Source: Paenibacillus faecalis (lineage in GTDB: Bacteria; Bacillota; Bacilli; Paenibacillales; Paenibacillaceae). From it: 64,000 nt of DNA. The first letter of the stretch is position 1. Every line of letters starts with the position of its first letter. Both the position numbers and the translations under genes were made by a program. Below the pieces are notes generated by a model. It did not search any database. It had not been told where the DNA came from and saw nothing but the letters and a program-made list of their open reading frames with translations. Positions 36,063 to 45,329 of the stretch are shown here, piece by piece. The stretch is from positions 2,632,624 through 2,696,623 of the forward strand of contig NZ_LT985747.1 in NCBI RefSeq assembly GCF_900289175.1, given 5' to 3'.

Positions 36063-36091
36063 TTGACACATTTCAAGACGCATGATACATT
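36063..36091 (+). promoter_or_regulatory. Predicted sigma-A promoter of the serA leader
   Basis: Consensus TTGACA, 17-base spacer, TACATT with an extended TG at the right place; predicted start about 25 bases before the T-box RNA. Confidence 0.75.
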
Positions 36092-36114
36092 ATGAAAAAA
36101 TTAATCATGTTAAA

Positions 36115-36372
36115 AACGATGATGGAAAAAAGACACTTTATACGTATTCAGAGAGCCGATGGTCGGTGCAAATCGGTAGCGTGTAGTGATCTTGAGCGCT
36201 CCTGAGATATTTCGCTGAATTTCAGTAGGCGTAATCGGATGATCTCCGTTAACAATCATGGTCTTGTTAAGACCGTTTGAGGCTGCCACTGATTGGCAGT
36301 GAATAAGGGTGGTACCACGAATAACTCTCGTCCCTTACTACGGGAAGTAGTATGCGGATTGGGAGTTTTTTT
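36115..36372 (+). promoter_or_regulatory. T-box riboswitch controlling serA
   Basis: Complete T-box leader: Stem I with AGAGAG and GGTCGGTGCAAATCGG distal loop; the CCGTTA motif of stem II/III; the T-box AGGGTGGTACCACG (36306-36319); then a terminator with TTTTTTT at 36366-36372. In the specifier region the sequence GAATTTCAGTAGG contains the serine codon TCA, which fits a serine biosynthesis gene, though TTC (Phe) overlaps by two bases and the register cannot be proven by eye. Uncharged tRNA should stabilise the antiterminator and switch serA on. Confidence 0.93.
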
Positions 36373-36503
36373 ATATACTTTTTTCTTTGTTACATTACCG
36401 CGTTGACAAACCTAGGTATAAGGGAATGCGTACTTAACGTACTCCTTATCATATTTATCAGAACATCACAAATATAAGTAAGTACCGAGGAGGAAGAGAA
36501 ACA

Positions 36504-38096
36504 ATGTTTAAGGTATTAGTATCCGATCCGATTAGCGACTTGGGAATTCAGCAGCTAATGGATGCGCCAGATGTGCAGGTAGACAAAAAGACAGGGCTCA
36601 CCGAAGACGAGCTTACTGCCATCATTGGTGAGTATGATGCACTTCTTGTCAGAAGCCAGACCCGGGTTACCGAACGTATTATGAATGCAGCCTCTAATCT
36701 TAAAGTAGTCGGCCGTGCCGGTGTGGGTGTCGATAATATCGATTTGAAGGCTGCTACCAAACGAGGGATTGTAGTCATCAACGCCCCCGACGGCAACACG
36801 ATCACTACGGCAGAGCACACTTTCGCGATGATGATTGCATTGGCACGTCACATCCCTCAAGCCTACGCCAAAACAGTAACCGGTACATGGGATCGCAAAT
36901 CCTTCCTGGGAGTAGAGCTGCGCAACAAGACCCTCGGTGTCATGGGTATGGGACGGATCGGCAGTGAGGTTGCCAAGCGTGCTAAAGCTTTCGGTATGAA
37001 AATTCTGGCTTTTGATCCGTTTTTAACGGAGGAGCGCGCTGACAAATTGGAGGTAAAGCTGGCGTCTGTTGACACCATCATTCGCAATGCGGATTTCATT
37101 ACGGTTCATACCCCGCTTACTCCTGAAACCAGACATTTGATTGCAAGACCACAGTTTGAAGTCATGAAGCCGGGCATGCGTATCGTCAACTGTGCTCGCG
37201 GAGGTATCATTGATGAACTGGCGCTTATCGAAGCGATTGATGAAGGCATCGTAGCCGGCGCGGCCTTTGATGTGTTCGAACAAGAGCCGCCACAAGCGGA
37301 TCATCCGTTCCTGAAGCATCCTAAAGTGATCGTTACGCCTCATTTGGGCGCTTCTACTGTTGAAGCTCAAGAAAACGTAGCTATTGACGTATCCGAGCAG
37401 GTGCTCCATATTTTGCGGAACGAACCGTTTAAAAATGCGGTGAACTTCCCTCTTGTAGCGCCAAGTGTGATGAACAAGCTGCAACCTTACTTTCCTCTTG
37501 GCGAAAAACTTGGTAGTTTTGCTGCCCAGACGACTGCACATGCAGTTAGTGAAATTCATATCGATTATGCCGGCGATCTTGCTGAGGTGGATAATCAGGC
37601 CTTAACCCGTTATATCGTAAAAGGCATACTTGAGCGCCATCTCGGGAATGAAGTGAACATCGTAAACGCCATGCACCTTGCCAAAAGCCGTGATCTGCAT
37701 GTAGTGGTGTCTCAGACACCAAAAACCAAAGGCTTCACTAACCTGGTGACCGTTACGTTGAAAACGCAAAATGGGGGCGAGCGTCTGGTTGCCGGCACGC
37801 TGCTGCACGGCTATGGGGAGCGTATCGTTCGTCTTGATAAATTCCCAATTGACATAGCCCCAGAAGGTCATCAAATTTTGATCTCCCACAATGATACACC
37901 TGGGATGATCGGACGAGTGGGTACGATACTTGGTGAAAACAATATCAACATCGCCTCCATGCAGGTTGGCCGTAAAGTCATCGGCGGAGAAGCAATTATG
38001 ATCCTTACAGTTGATAAAGATGTGCCGAAAGATGTTCTTGTTAAATTGACAGGACTTAACGATCTGAATACTGCACAAGAAATTATTCTTCCTTAA
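36504..38096 (+). CDS. serA: D-3-phosphoglycerate dehydrogenase
   Basis: A 530-residue long-type SerA, first committed step of serine synthesis. NAD site [18 protein letters not shown] with the acidic residue in AFDPF; catalytic CARGGIIDE (Arg), the Glu in FDVFEQEPP and His in TPHLGAST. An intervening (ASB) domain and a C-terminal ACT domain ([20 protein letters not shown]) give feedback control by serine. GAGGAGGAAG precedes the ATG. It is controlled by the T-box upstream. Confidence 0.97.
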   Translation: MFKVLVSDPISDLGIQQLMDAPDVQVDKKTGLTEDELTAIIGEYDALLVRSQTRVTERIMNAASNLKVVGRAGVGVDNIDLKAATKRGIVVINAPDGNTITTAEHTFAMMIALARHIPQAYAKTVTGTWDRKSFLGVELRNKTLGVMGMGRIGSEVAKRAKAFGMKILAFDPFLTEERADKLEVKLASVDTIIRNADFITVHTPLTPETRHLIARPQFEVMKPGMRIVNCARGGIIDELALIEAIDEGIVAGAAFDVFEQEPPQADHPFLKHPKVIVTPHLGASTVEAQENVAIDVSEQVLHILRNEPFKNAVNFPLVAPSVMNKLQPYFPLGEKLGSFAAQTTAHAVSEIHIDYAGDLAEVDNQALTRYIVKGILERHLGNEVNIVNAMHLAKSRDLHVVVSQTPKTKGFTNLVTVTLKTQNGGERLVAGTLLHGYGERIVRLDKFPIDIAPEGHQILISHNDTPGMIGRVGTILGENNINIASMQVGRKVIGGEAIMILTVDKDVPKDVLVKLTGLNDLNTAQEIILP

Positions 38097-38105
38097 TAAA
38101 ATACC

Positions 38106-38158
38106 AAGCCCCCGCCGCAGGTATCAACCATCTTGCTTCCTGCTGCAGGGGCTTTATC
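38106..38158 (+). terminator. Terminator after serA
   Basis: AAGCCCCCGCCGCAGG pairs imperfectly with CCTGCTGCAGGGGCTT, then TATCTTTG. Confidence 0.75.
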
Positions 38159-38198
38159 TTTGTTCCACGAAGAACAAGATTAATGTTTATCGTTCAAC

Positions 38199-38231
38199 AA
38201 AAAACACCCTCGTAATCGAGCGTGTTTTTTT
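38199..38231. terminator. Terminator after resE
   Basis: AACACGCTCG/CGAGGGTGTT stem around ATTA, with T-runs on both sides (minus strand TTTTTTG), immediately downstream of resE. Confidence 0.85.
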
Positions 38232-38252
38232 GCTTTTTGTAACTATATGCTG

Positions 38253-39683
38253 TTATTTTACCGATTCCGCCGGAATTAGGATCGTAAATTCCGTCCCCTC
38301 TCCAACGACGCTGTTCACAGAGATCGAGCCTTTATGTGATTCCACAATATTCTTGACGATGGCTAGCCCAATCCCGGTACCGATCGATTCTCCCCGTACG
38401 CGGGCTTTATCCGCCTTGTAGAATCGGTCAAACACAAATGGAACATCTTCCGGAGGAATTCCTGCTCCCTGATCAGTAACGACAATTTTAAGTGCTGTAC
38501 CAGACTGCAGATGAACCCGGTCTGTTGTAATAACGATCATTTTTCCTTCAGGCGTGTGACGGAACGCATTATCCAGCAGATTGGTCAATACTTGCTCCAG
38601 CTTGTCTTCGTCCGCAGACTCCAGCAATAAATTGTTGCTTAATTTATCCAAACGCAAATCGATATTTTGCTCCTTGGCGCGCACCGAGAACTTTCGGTAT
38701 ACTCGTTCAACCAGCTCACCAGCATCCATTGGCCGGCACACCAGTTCTGAATGTCCCGCCTCCATCCTCGTCAAATCCAGCAGGTCTTTAACCAGCCTTC
38801 CCATTCGAAGTGACTCTTCATGGATAACCCGAATCAATTCTTCACTTTCCTCTGGAGAGGCAGCCATCCCGTCAAGCAGCGCTTCACTGTATCCCTGCAT
38901 CATAGACAACGGAGTACGAATCTCATGAGAAACATTCGCGATAAAGTCGGTTCTCATCTTCTCCAGCTTCACCTGCTCCGTAATATTACGCAGAACGACA
39001 ACGGTCCCGCGAATCATATCATCCGTACAAAGCGGAGCCATGTGCGCTTCCCAAACCCCCTGCTTTACATGCAGGTGAGTACTCTGATCCTTTCCTTCTT
39101 GCATCGTTTTATGAAACAAGGCAATAAGCGGTTCCGGCATAACTTCGGCTGCCCAACCGCCTCCTTCCAGATCTTCATCCCACTGAAGCCCCTGCCAGTT
39201 TCTCATAATTTCCTGACCCGGCGGATTGACCAAAACAACATCCCCGTTATGATCAAACGTAATCACCGCATCGCTCATACTGCGCAACACACTGGCCAAA
39301 TGCTCCTTTTCATGGTTCAAACTCCGAATCGTTGTTTCCAGTTCAGCGGCCATGTGATTAAAAGTGTTGGCCAATTCGCCAATCTCATCACTGGTGACAA
39401 GGTTCAGCCGAGTATCATACTTTCCTTTACGAATCGCATTGGCTGCCTGAATCAGCTTCTGCATCGGCTGTGTGATTTTTGTGAGAAGGAACAACCCAAA
39501 GAAGGTCGTCATCGAAAAACCGATAATCGACGCATAAGTAAACAATCTTTTAATATCTCCGGAATTCGAAAATACAGTATCAATATAAGGCAGCAGAAAC
39601 AACCCAAGTGTCAGCATTACAAAGGCAACTAAGCATGTGATCGTAATCCACAGCTTGCCGACGAGCGATTTCCAGAAAACCAC
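38253..39683 (-). CDS. resE: Sensor histidine kinase ResE
   Basis: A 476-residue membrane kinase. Two N-terminal helices (about 10-32 and 45-67), HAMP (KITQPMQKLIQAANAIRKGK), a PAS domain (about 140-240), HisKA with FIANVSHEIRTPLSMMQGY (phospho-His), and an HATPase domain with N (LTNLLDNAFRH), G1 (VTDQGAGIP) and G2 (GTGIGLAIVKN) boxes. No large extracellular domain lies between the two membrane helices, so input probably comes through HAMP/PAS. GTG start abuts the resD stop. In Bacillus ResDE governs oxygen and nitric-oxide dependent respiration genes. Confidence 0.94.
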   Translation of the reverse strand: MVFWKSLVGKLWITITCLVAFVMLTLGLFLLPYIDTVFSNSGDIKRLFTYASIIGFSMTTFFGLFLLTKITQPMQKLIQAANAIRKGKYDTRLNLVTSDEIGELANTFNHMAAELETTIRSLNHEKEHLASVLRSMSDAVITFDHNGDVVLVNPPGQEIMRNWQGLQWDEDLEGGGWAAEVMPEPLIALFHKTMQEGKDQSTHLHVKQGVWEAHMAPLCTDDMIRGTVVVLRNITEQVKLEKMRTDFIANVSHEIRTPLSMMQGYSEALLDGMAASPEESEELIRVIHEESLRMGRLVKDLLDLTRMEAGHSELVCRPMDAGELVERVYRKFSVRAKEQNIDLRLDKLSNNLLLESADEDKLEQVLTNLLDNAFRHTPEGKMIVITTDRVHLQSGTALKIVVTDQGAGIPPEDVPFVFDRFYKADKARVRGESIGTGIGLAIVKNIVESHKGSISVNSVVGEGTEFTILIPAESVK

Positions 39684-40400
39684 TTATTTAGGAACCTCCA
39701 ATTTATAGCCTACACCCCATACTGTCGTAATCATGGCTGCTGCTTCAGCCGATACTTTATTAAGCTTCTCGCGCAGACGCTTAACGTGAGTATCCACGGT
39801 ACGGAGATCTCCGAAAAATTCATAGTTCCAAACATCCTTCAGCAGCTCTTCGCGGGAGAACACCTTGTCTGGTGATGACGCCAAGTAATGTAATAACTCA
39901 TATTCTTTCGGCGTGAGACTGATTTCCTGTCCACCGGCAGTCACCCGATGAGCGTCATGCTCAATAACAAGATGTGGGAACACGATGCTGTTGCTTGGGT
40001 TTGTTTCTTTTGACAAATAAGCTGTCGCGGAAGAGCGGCGCAAAATCGCTTTCACCCGGTAAATAACCTCGCGCGGGCTGAATGGCTTGACAACATAATC
40101 GTCAGCTCCCACTTCAAAACCTTGCACACGGTTAATTTCTTCACCTTTTGCCGTCAGCATCAAAATCGGGGTGGATTTAACTTGTCGTAGACGAGAACAT
40201 ACCTCAACGCCGTCTATGCCGGGCAGCATGACATCGAGTAAAATAAGACCGTAATCTTGATTGGTCGCCTTCCGTAAAGCTGTTTCACCGTCCTCAGCTT
40301 CATCGATTTCATAGCCTTCCTTCTCAAGATACATTTTAAGCAATCGCCTAATGCGTTCTTCATCATCTACCACCAAGATACGATTTCCATGCTCTGTCAT
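39684..40400 (-). CDS. resD: Response regulator ResD (OmpR family)
   Basis: A 238-residue regulator: receiver domain (ILVVDDEERI acidic pair, LILLDVMLPGIDG phospho-Asp, MLTAKGEE, DYVVKPFSPREV Lys) and a winged-helix output domain (TPKEYELLHYLASSPDKVFSREELLKDVW, RTVDTHVKRLREKL). The ATG at 40400 has AAGGAG nine bases upstream; the seven-codon extension is dropped. Follows resC after a hairpin. Confidence 0.95.
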   Translation of the reverse strand: MTEHGNRILVVDDEERIRRLLKMYLEKEGYEIDEAEDGETALRKATNQDYGLILLDVMLPGIDGVEVCSRLRQVKSTPILMLTAKGEEINRVQGFEVGADDYVVKPFSPREVIYRVKAILRRSSATAYLSKETNPSNSIVFPHLVIEHDAHRVTAGGQEISLTPKEYELLHYLASSPDKVFSREELLKDVWNYEFFGDLRTVDTHVKRLREKLNKVSAEAAAMITTVWGVGYKLEVPK

Positions 40401-40430
40401 CAGTAACAACTCCTTCATCATCTTAGGGAA

Positions 40431-40480
40431 AATTCAGAACGGTCCTCCTGCTCTTAAACCGAGGACCCTCCTGAATTTTT
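40431..40480. terminator. Hairpin between resC and resD
   Basis: GGTCCTC/GAGGACC with an outer AATTCAG/CTGAATT stem. T-runs are short on the minus strand, so it may be a partial terminator or processing site that sets resDE expression apart from resABC. Confidence 0.6.
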
Positions 40481-40506
40481 ATAACAATCTGTATTACATT
40501 AACATA

Positions 40507-41760
40507 TTAATCCGTTCCGGCATAGGAATGGAGTCCTGCAATAATTAAATTGACGCCAACCAGCGTAAACATAACAATAATAAAGCCGATAACGGTAAGC
40601 CATGAAGATTTCTTGCCATGCCAACCTCTTGAGAGACGCAGGTGCAAATATGCACTGTAAAAGAGCCAGGTAATCAAAGCCCAGACTTCTTTCGGGTCCC
40701 ACCCCCAGAAACGTCCCCAGGCGATATGTGCCCAAATCATTGCAAATATAAGAGCCCCAAGGGTAAAGATCGGAAAACCGATAGCGATAGAACGATAGCT
40801 GATTTCGTCCAAGTCATCAGGATCGAGCCTGGACAATACCGGCTGAATCACTTGTGCCACAGGCTTGCGAATGAGAAGCCTTAGTAATCCGTACAGAATA
40901 GCACCACTAATGACCGACCACACTACAGTATTCAGCTTACGCCCCGCATTAACACCGTTCATCCAGGATGGCGCCTCAACCAAAGGGGACTTTAATCCTA
41001 AAAACGGTTGCATGCTGATCGTCTCGCTATTATGAGGCGCGACCAGTGGCGGCATTTCATAATCCACCCTTACTATTGTACTAGTTTCTGTCTCAGGGTC
41101 AATATTTGTCTGATTAAACTCGGCATGATAGCCTGCGGCCCGGAAGCTGAACACCGACACGATAAAGCCAATCAGGATGACAATCGTGAACATGCACAGT
41201 TCAAGCCAAACCTGCTCTCTGCGAGAGTACTTGTCCTTTTCGTTAAAATTGACCGTTCTAAGCAAATACATCAAACCGGCCACAAAACCTACCGCAAAAA
41301 AAGCATCCCCCAGCGCTGCGAGTGTAACATGAATGCCGAGCCAGTATGTTTGCAGTGAAGGGATGAGTGGTTGTACTTCCTGCGGAAATACGGCGGCATA
41401 AGCCATAATCAGGATAACAAGCGGCAGCGCAAACAACCCGAGCATCGTCTTTTTATATAGAAAATACAAGACCAGAAATGCGACCATAATCGCCATTGAC
41501 AGGAACGTCATAAACTCATACATATTGCTTACCGGAATATGACCTGATCCGATCCAGCGAGTAGCGAAATAAAGCAGGTGAGCTATAAGGCCGACGGTTG
41601 CCGTACGAAAAGCAATTTTGCCCCACTTTTGTATATGAGTTTCCGGGTCTCTTTTTCTAAAACGCTTTCCTAAGACTGCTACCCCGTAAAAAGTAAACGA
41701 CAAGCAATATAGTAAAAAAGATACAATAAATGCGTCACTGCTAAAATCGACTAAACTCAT
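40507..41760 (-). CDS. resC: Cytochrome c biogenesis protein ResC (CcsA family)
   Basis: A 417-residue integral membrane protein, about eight helices. The haem-handling WWD motif appears as WGRFWGWDPKEVWALITWLFY. With ResB it forms the system II haem export and ligation complex at the outer face of the membrane. Its ATG overlaps the resB stop as ATGA. Confidence 0.95.
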   Translation of the reverse strand: MSLVDFSSDAFIVSFLLYCLSFTFYGVAVLGKRFRKRDPETHIQKWGKIAFRTATVGLIAHLLYFATRWIGSGHIPVSNMYEFMTFLSMAIMVAFLVLYFLYKKTMLGLFALPLVILIMAYAAVFPQEVQPLIPSLQTYWLGIHVTLAALGDAFFAVGFVAGLMYLLRTVNFNEKDKYSRREQVWLELCMFTIVILIGFIVSVFSFRAAGYHAEFNQTNIDPETETSTIVRVDYEMPPLVAPHNSETISMQPFLGLKSPLVEAPSWMNGVNAGRKLNTVVWSVISGAILYGLLRLLIRKPVAQVIQPVLSRLDPDDLDEISYRSIAIGFPIFTLGALIFAMIWAHIAWGRFWGWDPKEVWALITWLFYSAYLHLRLSRGWHGKKSSWLTVIGFIIVMFTLVGVNLIIAGLHSYAGTD

Positions 41761-43445
41761 GGCTTACTCCCCCTGTTATTTTCCAATGACTTTTCATCCA
41801 CTTCGATGTCCATTTGCTTGAGGATGGCCGCTATTTCCCGGCGCAGTGCGAACCAGTTCTTGTTCGTATGCGCTCCCAATGTCAGTACTCCGTCATCGAT
41901 ACGCAGCCAAATCCGGCGATGTTGAAAATAAAAGCCCATGATCAGACCTATCATGCCGATGGCAGCCCCTATCCAAATAAAGGGCATCACTCGATCCACA
42001 CGAATGTTCAAATACGTAGTAGATTCGGATAACTCGACATCGTCCATACTCTTTACATCCAGATCTAAAGGCTTGTTCCCTCCAGCTAATTGAATATTAA
42101 GTGCATCTTGTTGGAATCGTTGTTTGTCTATTTCTTTAGGGAAGTAAAAATACTGAATTCCATCCTCCGGCAAATCAGGACCGAGAACGAGAAATAAAAA
42201 TGCCGGCGCATTCGGTTCGGATGACAAGTTGGCAGGATTCCCTTTATCGTTCAAACCAAAATCGGAATATTTTTGCTGTAGTTTAAGCGTATACGGACCA
42301 ACCTTGTATTCCCGCTTCGGGTCCTTGATGTTCAGTTGGAATTGTCCATACTCTTCACCAGTCTTTGAATTGACAAGCACCGGGGACACGGAAAGAAGCG
42401 CCGGGGTCAAATCATAATCAAACTGGTATGCCATGAGTCCTTTATACTTCAATGGATGGTTCACTTGAATATCGTGACGAGCAACTTCCTTAAGCTGCGG
42501 TTCTTTCGACGGATCGTCACAGTCCGCCTCACACTTATAAAGAATAGCCTTGGTTTCAAATTCTTTAGGCAGTACACGGTCCTTGAACTTGCTAGGCATA
42601 TCTTCTTGGTCGTAAAACTCCACGGTGAAACCGTCATTTTTCAAATAAAAGTGTGTATCTGGTATTCTTTTGGCTTCACCTTCAGGAAAACCAATGTGTA
42701 CGTCCATATGCATTCCTGGCAGTCCTCTGGCAAGTACGGCCAGTAGAAAAACAATAAGTCCGATATGGAGAACATACGGCCCCCAGCGACTGAAGCGCTG
42801 TTTCTCAGCCAGCAAAGCTGCTCCATCTGTACGAACACGATATCTTTTATTTCGAATCAGAGGCACAACGCGATTTACCCACTCAGCTCCGTCTTCGGAC
42901 ACTTTTGCCTGATAAGTTACTTTCTGGCGGGTGAGAAATGACATATGTTTCGGTATCTTCTGTCGGCTCAGTGCTTTATACAGGGGCAAAACCCGATCCA
43001 GGCTGCAAATGACAAGAGAAGCGCCGATCATCACAAGCAGCAGCACAAACCACCAAGACGTATATGTATGTGAGAGGCCAAGCAAGTAATAAATATGTCC
43101 CAGTTTTCCATACTCCTGTTTGTAATAAACAGACGGATCGATGTTCAGAAACGAACTCTCCTGAGGAAAAATCGTTCCTAGCATGGAGCCAATGAGTGTT
43201 AATATGATCAGGTAAACAGCAACTTTTACAGACGAAAAAAATCTCCAGATCTGATCGATGATTCCGCGGTTAGTCCTCTGTGAACGGCGTGCCACACCAT
43301 CATAACGCATTTCCAGAATCGGCTGGGCTTTCGCTTCCTCGGTTAACGGCTTTCCGCAAGCTTCACACAAAACGGTACCCGTCGGATTTTGATGTCCGCA
43401 TTCGCACTTGGTATCCGTAATGAAAGACTTTATTCCCTGGCTCAT
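41757..43445 (-). CDS. resB: Cytochrome c biogenesis protein ResB (Ccs1 family) with N-terminal zinc ribbon
   Basis: A 562-residue membrane protein, partner of ResC. It has helices at about 75-95, 130-155, 220-240 and near 495-515, and a large external domain between the last two. Before the first helix there is a four-cysteine zinc-ribbon-like head (Cys14, Cys16, Cys27, Cys30 in KCECGHQN and LCEACGKP), which is outside the core family and gives a longer N-terminus. ATGA overlap with resA and resC. Confidence 0.94.
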   Translation of the reverse strand: MSQGIKSFITDTKCECGHQNPTGTVLCEACGKPLTEEAKAQPILEMRYDGVARRSQRTNRGIIDQIWRFFSSVKVAVYLIILTLIGSMLGTIFPQESSFLNIDPSVYYKQEYGKLGHIYYLLGLSHTYTSWWFVLLLVMIGASLVICSLDRVLPLYKALSRQKIPKHMSFLTRQKVTYQAKVSEDGAEWVNRVVPLIRNKRYRVRTDGAALLAEKQRFSRWGPYVLHIGLIVFLLAVLARGLPGMHMDVHIGFPEGEAKRIPDTHFYLKNDGFTVEFYDQEDMPSKFKDRVLPKEFETKAILYKCEADCDDPSKEPQLKEVARHDIQVNHPLKYKGLMAYQFDYDLTPALLSVSPVLVNSKTGEEYGQFQLNIKDPKREYKVGPYTLKLQQKYSDFGLNDKGNPANLSSEPNAPAFLFLVLGPDLPEDGIQYFYFPKEIDKQRFQQDALNIQLAGGNKPLDLDVKSMDDVELSESTTYLNIRVDRVMPFIWIGAAIGMIGLIMGFYFQHRRIWLRIDDGVLTLGAHTNKNWFALRREIAAILKQMDIEVDEKSLENNRGSKP

Positions 43446-43969
43446 TTCATATTCACCAACTGTTCGATTTGTTTATCCAGGGTGCTTAAGTCCAGTTCTC
43501 CGATCGTAATGTTAACGATTTCGCCTTTGGCCGACACAAAATAAGTTGCCGGCATGGCGGAAACTTTGTAGTCGCTAACAGCATCCCGCTCGGGGTCCAT
43601 CAATATCGGAAACTCCACGCCGGTCTGCTTGACGAAATCTTCAACTATCATTTTGTCTTCACCGACATTTACACCGATGACCTCGACTCCCTTGCTTCGC
43701 CATTTCTCCCATTGAGCCTGAAGAGCCGGCATTTCTCTAACACAAGGAGGACAATACGTTCCCCAGAAGTTAATGACCTTGGATTTACCGTCATAGTTCT
43801 TCAAGGTATGTACTTCTCCGTCGAGCCCCAGCAGTTGAAAGTCAGGAGCCTTGTCCCCAACCTTTGGAACGGAGTCATTTCCCATAACAACGGTTGTAAT
43901 AGCATAAGCACCAAGAACAACAATAGCTAACAGAATGGTGATTTGAATAGTTTTCCTATATTTTACCAT
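43442..43969 (-). CDS. resA: Thiol-disulfide oxidoreductase ResA
   Basis: A 175-residue thioredoxin-fold protein held by an N-terminal helix (ITILLAIVVLGAYAITTVVM) with the catalytic domain outside. The active site is TYCPPC (Cys73, Cys76), and the cis-proline region is SAMPATYFV. It reduces the CXXCH of apocytochrome c before haem attachment. The ribosome site is poor, and the start codon directly abuts one arm of a 13-bp inverted repeat (next entry), so translation may be controlled by RNA structure. Confidence 0.95.
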   Translation of the reverse strand: MVKYRKTIQITILLAIVVLGAYAITTVVMGNDSVPKVGDKAPDFQLLGLDGEVHTLKNYDGKSKVINFWGTYCPPCVREMPALQAQWEKWRSKGVEVIGVNVGEDKMIVEDFVKQTGVEFPILMDPERDAVSDYKVSAMPATYFVSAKGEIVNITIGELDLSTLDKQIEQLVNMK

Positions 43970-44085
43970 TTGGATAGCAGCACCCTTTCTATGACGTTCA
44001 TCATATTGTTATCGGCAAGTGTGAACAACTCATGAACTTCCTATGAACAATTATAATGATTTTTGTCACAAATGCTGCTATCCAA
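43970..44085 (-). repeat. 13-bp perfect inverted repeat upstream of resA
   Basis: TTGGATAGCAGCA at 43970-43982 and TGCTGCTATCCAA at 44073-44085, 90 bases apart. On the resA transcript the second arm ends exactly at the ATG, so a long-range stem would enclose the leader and hold the start region. The enclosed DNA holds TTTGTGAC, which resembles a half of a ResD-type box; this is a weak hint only. Confidence 0.6.
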
Positions 44086-44107
44086 TTTGAATATTATGTG
44101 TCAGGTT

Positions 44108-44863
44108 TTAACTTTTTTTTCGATGACTTCCTTCCGGCTTGGCGGATTTCGCCATCTGTTTGAGCGAATTGATTTCATCTGCGGTCAAATGACGGTATAA
44201 TCCCCGCTTCAAATTTTGCAGATGTAAATCGCCATAAGTGATCCGCTTGAGCCGAGTGACCGGATGTGATATCGCCTCAAACATGCGGCGCACCTGACGA
44301 TTCCGGCCTTCATGTATCGTGATTGAGATCACTGACTCTTTGGAATCCGGATCAACATCACGATATTCAACTTCTGCCGGCGACGTCATCCCGTCTTCCA
44401 ACATCACGCCCTGACGAAGCTTGTCCAGATCGGTTCCATGCGGCACCCCTTTAACGGTCGCCAGATAGGTTTTAGGAACATGATACTTTGGATGGCTAAG
44501 CAAATTTGCAAATTCCCCATCGTTTGTCAGCAGCAAAAGGCCTTCCGTATCATAGTCGAGCCGCCCGATCGGATATACGCGTTCTTTCACGCCTTTAAGA
44601 TAGTCCGAAACGATTTTGCGGCCTTCCGGATCGGAAGCGCTCGTAATAACGCCTTTTGGCTTGTTCAGCATGATATAAACCTTTTTCTCAAACTTGATCG
44701 GTTTACCTGATACCGTGATCACATCTTGATCAGGGTCCGCTTTCATACCGAGCTCGGTCACAGTTTGCCCATTTACCTGCACCTTTCCTTGTAAGATCAT
44801 TTCCTCGCACTTGCGGCGGGATGCAATCCCTGCCTGTGCCATAATTTTTTGTAGTCGCTCCAT
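44108..44863 (-). CDS. rluB: 23S rRNA pseudouridine synthase RluB
   Basis: A 251-residue enzyme. N-terminal S4 RNA-binding domain (ERLQKIMAQAGIASRRKCEE), then the RsuA/RluB catalytic domain with PIGRLDYDTEGLLLLTNDGE (catalytic Asp in RLDYDT) and HEGRNRQVRRMFEAI. It modifies the U2605 region of 23S rRNA (E. coli numbering). Position between spmB and resA is the same as in B. subtilis (ypuL). GAGGTGA precedes the ATG. Confidence 0.95.
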   Translation of the reverse strand: MERLQKIMAQAGIASRRKCEEMILQGKVQVNGQTVTELGMKADPDQDVITVSGKPIKFEKKVYIMLNKPKGVITSASDPEGRKIVSDYLKGVKERVYPIGRLDYDTEGLLLLTNDGEFANLLSHPKYHVPKTYLATVKGVPHGTDLDKLRQGVMLEDGMTSPAEVEYRDVDPDSKESVISITIHEGRNRQVRRMFEAISHPVTRLKRITYGDLHLQNLKRGLYRHLTADEINSLKQMAKSAKPEGSHRKKS

Positions 44864-44883
44864 CTTCGTTAGGTCACCTCATC

Positions 44884-45228
44884 CTAATGATACCCATCGA
44901 CAGGATAAATCACAAGCACGTTCCACGGAAAATATGCCCCAGGACAAGTTTCGGAATGGGGAAACAAAAACAACGGGGAAATGGAGTACAGTCGGGACAA
45001 CTCTGAAATGATCTTGCTGGCAGTAAACAGCTGCATTTTTTGTTCCAAATTCATAGCATCATAATCCTTGTTAAAATCACCTTCAAGACAGATATGAATC
45101 AGTTCAGAGTCTTTGAGCACGGGTGAAGCAATTACAGAGCTGTCTTGCTTGATAATAAAATCCCAGCTCTCAGTTTTTGGTTTCTGTTCACAGACAGAGT
45201 GGTGTATGACAAAGCCATCAAACCCCAT
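44884..45228 (-). CDS. Amidase_2-like (PGRP-type) small domain protein, probably degenerate
   Basis: A 113-residue product. FVIHHS near the start and FPHSETCPGAYFPWNVL near the end resemble the zinc His and the His/Cys-Pro-Gly-x2-Phe-Pro-Trp end of N-acetylmuramoyl-L-alanine amidases, but the middle is short and catalytic residues cannot be completed by eye. No signal peptide with the chosen ATG (45228, GAGGTGATG before it); a longer frame is open but has no site. Lies between rluB and spmB. Confidence 0.6.
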   Translation of the reverse strand: MGFDGFVIHHSVCEQKPKTESWDFIIKQDSSVIASPVLKDSELIHICLEGDFNKDYDAMNLEQKMQLFTASKIISELSRLYSISPLFLFPHSETCPGAYFPWNVLVIYPVDGYH

Positions 45229-45329
45229 CTCATCACCTCGTTTTGTGCATGGAATGTACCAGTATATGATGATGCCGGAGTCGTGAACATGGACATTCAC
45301 CCTTTTTTCATAAAAATAAAAAAACCCAT

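Noticed and set aside
38820..39632. 270-codon plus-strand ORF opposite resE
   Set aside because: Antisense to a complete histidine kinase and rich in His/Arg/Pro typical of reverse-frame shadows; no ribosome site.
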